Shown: piece by piece, positions 61,280-64,000 of the stretch
Layout of the letters: every line of letters starts with the position of its first letter
How positions within the stretch are numbered: the stretch's first letter is position 1
Assembly (NCBI GenBank): GCA_964499235.1
Contig: CAZCKC010000002.1
Location: forward strand, 62,001-126,000
Origin: JAFGRR01 sp964499235
GTDB lineage: Bacteria > Planctomycetota > Phycisphaerae > UBA1845 > Fen-1342
DNA length: 64,000 bases
Direction of reading: 5' to 3'
Notes under the pieces: model-generated
Told to the model about the DNA's origin: nothing
The model's database searches: none
Seen by the model: only the letters and a program-made list of their open reading frames with translations
Program-made: the position numbers and the translations under genes

Positions 61280-64000
61280 CACTGCCCTGCTCCTTGAAAC
61301 TCAAAGGCGCCCATGTCCACGTCGAGCTGTCCGTCGCCGTCGCCGTCCACGATCCGCGGGTTACCGTCGAAGTCGGTGGGCGGCAGGAACTGCAGTCCCG
61401 ACGCGAACGGATCGATGTCGATGAGCGCGTTGGCGAGATCAATCACGTTCGAGTTCTGTCGCAAGGCCAGGTTACCGGTCGCCCCGGCGACGAACGCGGG
61501 GTCGCCGCCGGTGTTGCCATTCCCGACCAGATCCCCGTACGGCGGATTCGACTGCCCGAGTCCCTGGATGCAGCTGGTCCGGACGTCCAGGGTCCCGAAG
61601 ATCATTTCGTTGTTGCTGGCGCCGTCGCCGTAGGCCTGGAATCGCTCGGCCGTATTGCCGTTCGAGTCGTTGCCCCAGAAAATGCAATTGCGAATGTAGG
61701 CCTCCGCCCCGACGTCGCCGAACCCCTGCCGGGAGCCCTCAACCCAGAGCGCTGCCACGTCGTTGTCGGACCCGGGGTAGGTGTTGTACGCCAGGGTGCA
61801 ATTCGAAGCCCACAGCCGCCCGCCGACGAAGTTGTTGGCGTCGTAGTTGACGTACACCGCACTCGCACCGGTGAGTGCTCCGTTGCCCAGCGCGTTACGC
61901 CAGAAGGTCGTGTTCACGAGCACGGCGTCGCCTTCGACCATCATCGCCGCGGCGCCGGTCTCCGGGTTGAGGTTCTGCTCGAAGGTCGTGCGGTGCGCCT
62001 CCAGCCGACCGCCGCGTCCCACGAAGACGCCGCCGGCACAGAACAGCGGGCCTTCCTGGATGCTGTTGCGCAGCACGCGGCTGTCGTACAACCGCACGCG
62101 CGAGCCGTTGCGAACGAGCATGCCGCCACCGACGTCCGGTCCGTTGGTCGTCTCGGTCGCAACATTGTCGCTGATCTCGAGGTTAAACCCGTCGACATCC
62201 GCGCCGGCGATCAGGCTGAGCCCGCCGGTGCGAAGGCCGCGGTTGCCGTTGATCGTCACGTCCGCGAGCACGACCTTGCCGCCACCGCTGACCTCAAAGC
62301 CAGCGCCGGCGAGCCCCAGGCCGGCCGTCTGCGTGACGAACAGGTTCCGCACCGTGGGATATGGCGGACCCACCAAACGGACGCCGAACTCCTGCGCGCT
62401 CGACAGCAGGAATCCATCGATGACCGCGGTACTGTTGATGCTGGGGCTTGGCGCCAGCAGCAGCAACGTGTTGTCGTCGTAGTTGCTGAAGTTCGCACCG
62501 TCGTCGCCGTTGAGGTCGCCGCTCAGCACGCAACCGTTCGTCAAGGGATCCGGGTTGCGCTGGATCAGGCGGGTTTCGTTGCCCAAGAAGCCGCCGTAAA
62601 TCGTACAGTTGTTCACCATGTTGAACGTCGCGCTGGCGTCGCTGCCCGCGCGGTAAGTTCCGGCTGCGACCCAGATCTCGCTGATGTCGTTCTGCGGGTC
62701 GCCGTCGGCGTTCCGCTGCGTGGCCTGCGAGATCGCCGTGCTGAGCTCGGGGAAGGCGTCCCCCCAGCTCGAGCCGTCTCCCGCTCCGCTCGCGGCCGCG
62801 TGCACGTAGAAGCGGTTGGCCGCTACCGTCGGGAACGGGTCCACGCCATCCGGCAGCGAATCGCGATCGGTGTCCGCGAGGTACGGATCCGTGCCGGCCG
62901 CGCGCTCGGCCGCATCGTCCAGGCCGTCGTTGTCGGCGTCGATCGAGCGCGGATCGGAGAAGACCCGCCGCGTCTCGCCGAGGGCCGTCACTTCCCACCC
63001 GACGCGAACTTCCTCAAAATCCGTGAGCCCGTCGCCCACGTCGCCGGGTACGCTGGGATCGCGGTCGCTGTGCGGCGAGTTGTCGTCCGTGTTCCACAGC
63101 AACTCTTCCCGGGCCAGCAGCCCGTCGCCATCGTCGTCCCGCACGTAGACCAGGCGCACCTCGTCGCGGTTGCGCAACACCACGTCGTCGAAGTCGCGGT
63201 TCGCCAGCTCGACACCGGGCGTCGCGAAGACCACCCAGCGTGACTGCCCCGGCGTCGAGTCGAGCAGCGTGCCGTCCGCCCGCGTGACCGACTTCAGGAA
63301 CGCGTGCCCCGTGACAGCCGGATCAGTCGTGCCGTACGTCACGCCCAGCGTTTCCGCCAGCGCCTGCCGCAGCGTGATCCCGCGAAACGCGGCCGTGCCC
63401 GGGTCGCGGTCGATGTTGGTCGCGACACGGAACTCTTCGAACGTCCCGTCGCCGTAGTCGATGATGATCAGCGCCGTGCGCCCGAAGGTCGCCTCGGTCA
63501 GGAACGTGAAGTTGATCCCCTCGGCGTTCTCCAGCTCGAAGCCGACAGTGTCGTAGCTGAGCGCGGTCGGCCGCGCGAGGAACTGCCGGATCAGTTGCGG
63601 GTTGACGTTCGTCGCGTTGACCTCGATCACGTCCGTCGACGCCCCGGGGCCGAGCGTCACGTCCGGGATCGTGGGCTCGAGCGTTCCCACGGTCCGGAAC
63701 GCTCCGCTCGTGTCGGGATCGCCGGCCTGCGGCTGGAACCGCCGCACCGTGACCGCGAGGTTCGTCAGGCTGAAGGCCAGCTCGCCGGTATTCGTGATCT
63801 TCAGCCCCAGCCGGATCTCGCCGCTGGCGGCCGTCTCGGTCCGGATCTGCGACTCGCTCTCCAGCCGGCTGAACTCCTGCTGCGAGGCCGTCGTCGACTC
63901 CTGCGTCCACGTCGTCGAGCCGGAGTTGGTGATCTCGACGCCGGCCGTCGTCGAGGCGGTGAATCCGGCCGTCGAATCGAAGCCGATTGATGCGCTGAGG
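61279..64000 (-). CDS. Paralogue of the downstream giant surface protein, 5' end beyond the window
   Basis: Reads leftward from beyond the right edge; about 906 C-terminal residues are seen. It repeats the layout of the next gene: ASGEIRLGLKITNTGELAFS, TVGFELENAEGINF, TALIIIDYGDGTFEEFRVAT, ITLRQALAETLGVTYGTTDP (the same protective-antigen-like blocks), then DDDGDGLLAREE-type calcium loops, a right-handed beta-helix, and the terminal VDGDGDGQLDVDMGAFEFQG. The upstream half, including any signal peptide and IPT domains, is outside. Its stop overlaps the next gene's start by one base, so the pair is co-transcribed and probably arose by duplication. Confidence 0.8.
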   Translation of the reverse strand, partial: LSASIGFDSTAGFTASTTAGVEITNSGSTTWTQESTTASQQEFSRLESESQIRTETAASGEIRLGLKITNTGELAFSLTNLAVTVRRFQPQAGDPDTSGAFRTVGTLEPTIPDVTLGPGASTDVIEVNATNVNPQLIRQFLARPTALSYDTVGFELENAEGINFTFLTEATFGRTALIIIDYGDGTFEEFRVATNIDRDPGTAAFRGITLRQALAETLGVTYGTTDPAVTGHAFLKSVTRADGTLLDSTPGQSRWVVFATPGVELANRDFDDVVLRNRDEVRLVYVRDDDGDGLLAREELLWNTDDNSPHSDRDPSVPGDVGDGLTDFEEVRVGWEVTALGETRRVFSDPRSIDADNDGLDDAAERAAGTDPYLADTDRDSLPDGVDPFPTVAANRFYVHAAASGAGDGSSWGDAFPELSTAISQATQRNADGDPQNDISEIWVAAGTYRAGSDASATFNMVNNCTIYGGFLGNETRLIQRNPDPLTNGCVLSGDLNGDDGANFSNYDDNTLLLLAPSPSINSTAVIDGFLLSSAQEFGVRLVGPPYPTVRNLFVTQTAGLGLAGAGFEVSGGGKVVLADVTINGNRGLRTGGLSLIAGADVDGFNLEISDNVATETTNGPDVGGGMLVRNGSRVRLYDSRVLRNSIQEGPLFCAGGVFVGRGGRLEAHRTTFEQNLNPETGAAAMMVEGDAVLVNTTFWRNALGNGALTGASAVYVNYDANNFVGGRLWASNCTLAYNTYPGSDNDVAALWVEGSRQGFGDVGAEAYIRNCIFWGNDSNGNTAERFQAYGDGASNNEMIFGTLDVRTSCIQGLGQSNPPYGDLVGNGNTGGDPAFVAGATGNLALRQNSNVIDLANALIDIDPFASGLQFLPPTDFDGNPRIVDGDGDGQLDVDMGAFEFQGAGQ

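Noticed and set aside
61189..63243. 684-codon rightward frame opposite the partial surface-protein gene
   Set aside because: Shadow of a frame with calcium loops and beta-helix repeats that match the paralogue next door.
1..64000. tRNA, rRNA, CRISPR, insertion sequence or prophage
   Set aside because: I found no stretch with tRNA-like cloverleaf, repeat-spacer layout, transposase or phage structural gene; a dedicated scan could still find a small RNA I missed.

Overview
The window is high-GC bacterial DNA with densely packed genes on both strands. It most likely comes from a planctomycete, probably the class Phycisphaerae. The clues are two secreted proteins ending in a PEP-CTERM tail of the form PEPASLVLLALGGL-RRR, several lipoproteins with a GGCP-type lipobox, very large secreted proteins with calcium-binding, PKD, WD40 and beta-helix repeats, a dockerin-like C-terminus, GroES, RNase E/G and endonuclease III-like proteins unlike the textbook versions, and a permease-less PTS. 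This placement is an inference from protein style. There is no rRNA or other marker in the window to settle it. I saw no tRNA or rRNA gene, CRISPR array, insertion sequence or prophage.

Layout. 1-10235 (all leftward): infB, a DUF503 gene and rbfA (translation), then an endonuclease III-like protein with a histone H1-like tail, a 1142-residue TPR protein overlapping kdsD by ATGA, and a FapA/DUF342 protein cut by the left edge. 10775-13369 (rightward): an alpha-glucan type glycosyltransferase and a GH57 amylase-like enzyme. 13388-23346 (leftward): Nudix hydrolase, small lipoprotein, sensorless histidine kinase, and a tightly coupled addB-addA-gpsA run. 23460-33953: miaA, two PEP-CTERM genes, an orphan groES, larB-nnrD, ackA and pta, a GT4 glycosyltransferase, arfB and a 24-codon membrane peptide. 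34185-38071: a CAP-domain lipoprotein and a PKD/WD40 lipoprotein that ends in a degenerate zinc-protease domain, followed by a clear intrinsic terminator.

38292-46800 (rightward): a LacI-type regulator, then hpf-ptsN-ptsH-ptsI-DUF2344-rng-cysE, which looks like one transcription unit starting from a promoter near 39350. It has the general PTS proteins but no sugar permease. 46838-51677 (leftward): ispH and a signalling set made of a PilZ/receiver/pseudo-HPt protein, a PPP-like phosphatase and a Ser/Thr kinase, plus an amidase-fold membrane protein. 51933-53453: miaB. 53530-64000 (leftward): a serine hydrolase with a dockerin-like tail, a zinc-ribbon membrane protein, and two tandem giant surface proteins.

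The most interesting signal is in those two giant proteins (56981-64000). Between calcium-binding repeats and a beta-helix, each carries a module that lines up, in order and along most of its length, with the pore-forming and oligomerisation domains of anthrax protective antigen / clostridial binary-toxin B components. In the first protein it sits behind a lipobox and IPT/TIG domains, and in both it is followed by a beta-helix where PA has its receptor-binding domain. This would be a toxin-translocon fold reused on a planctomycete cell surface. It rests on alignment by eye from memory and needs a profile or structure search.
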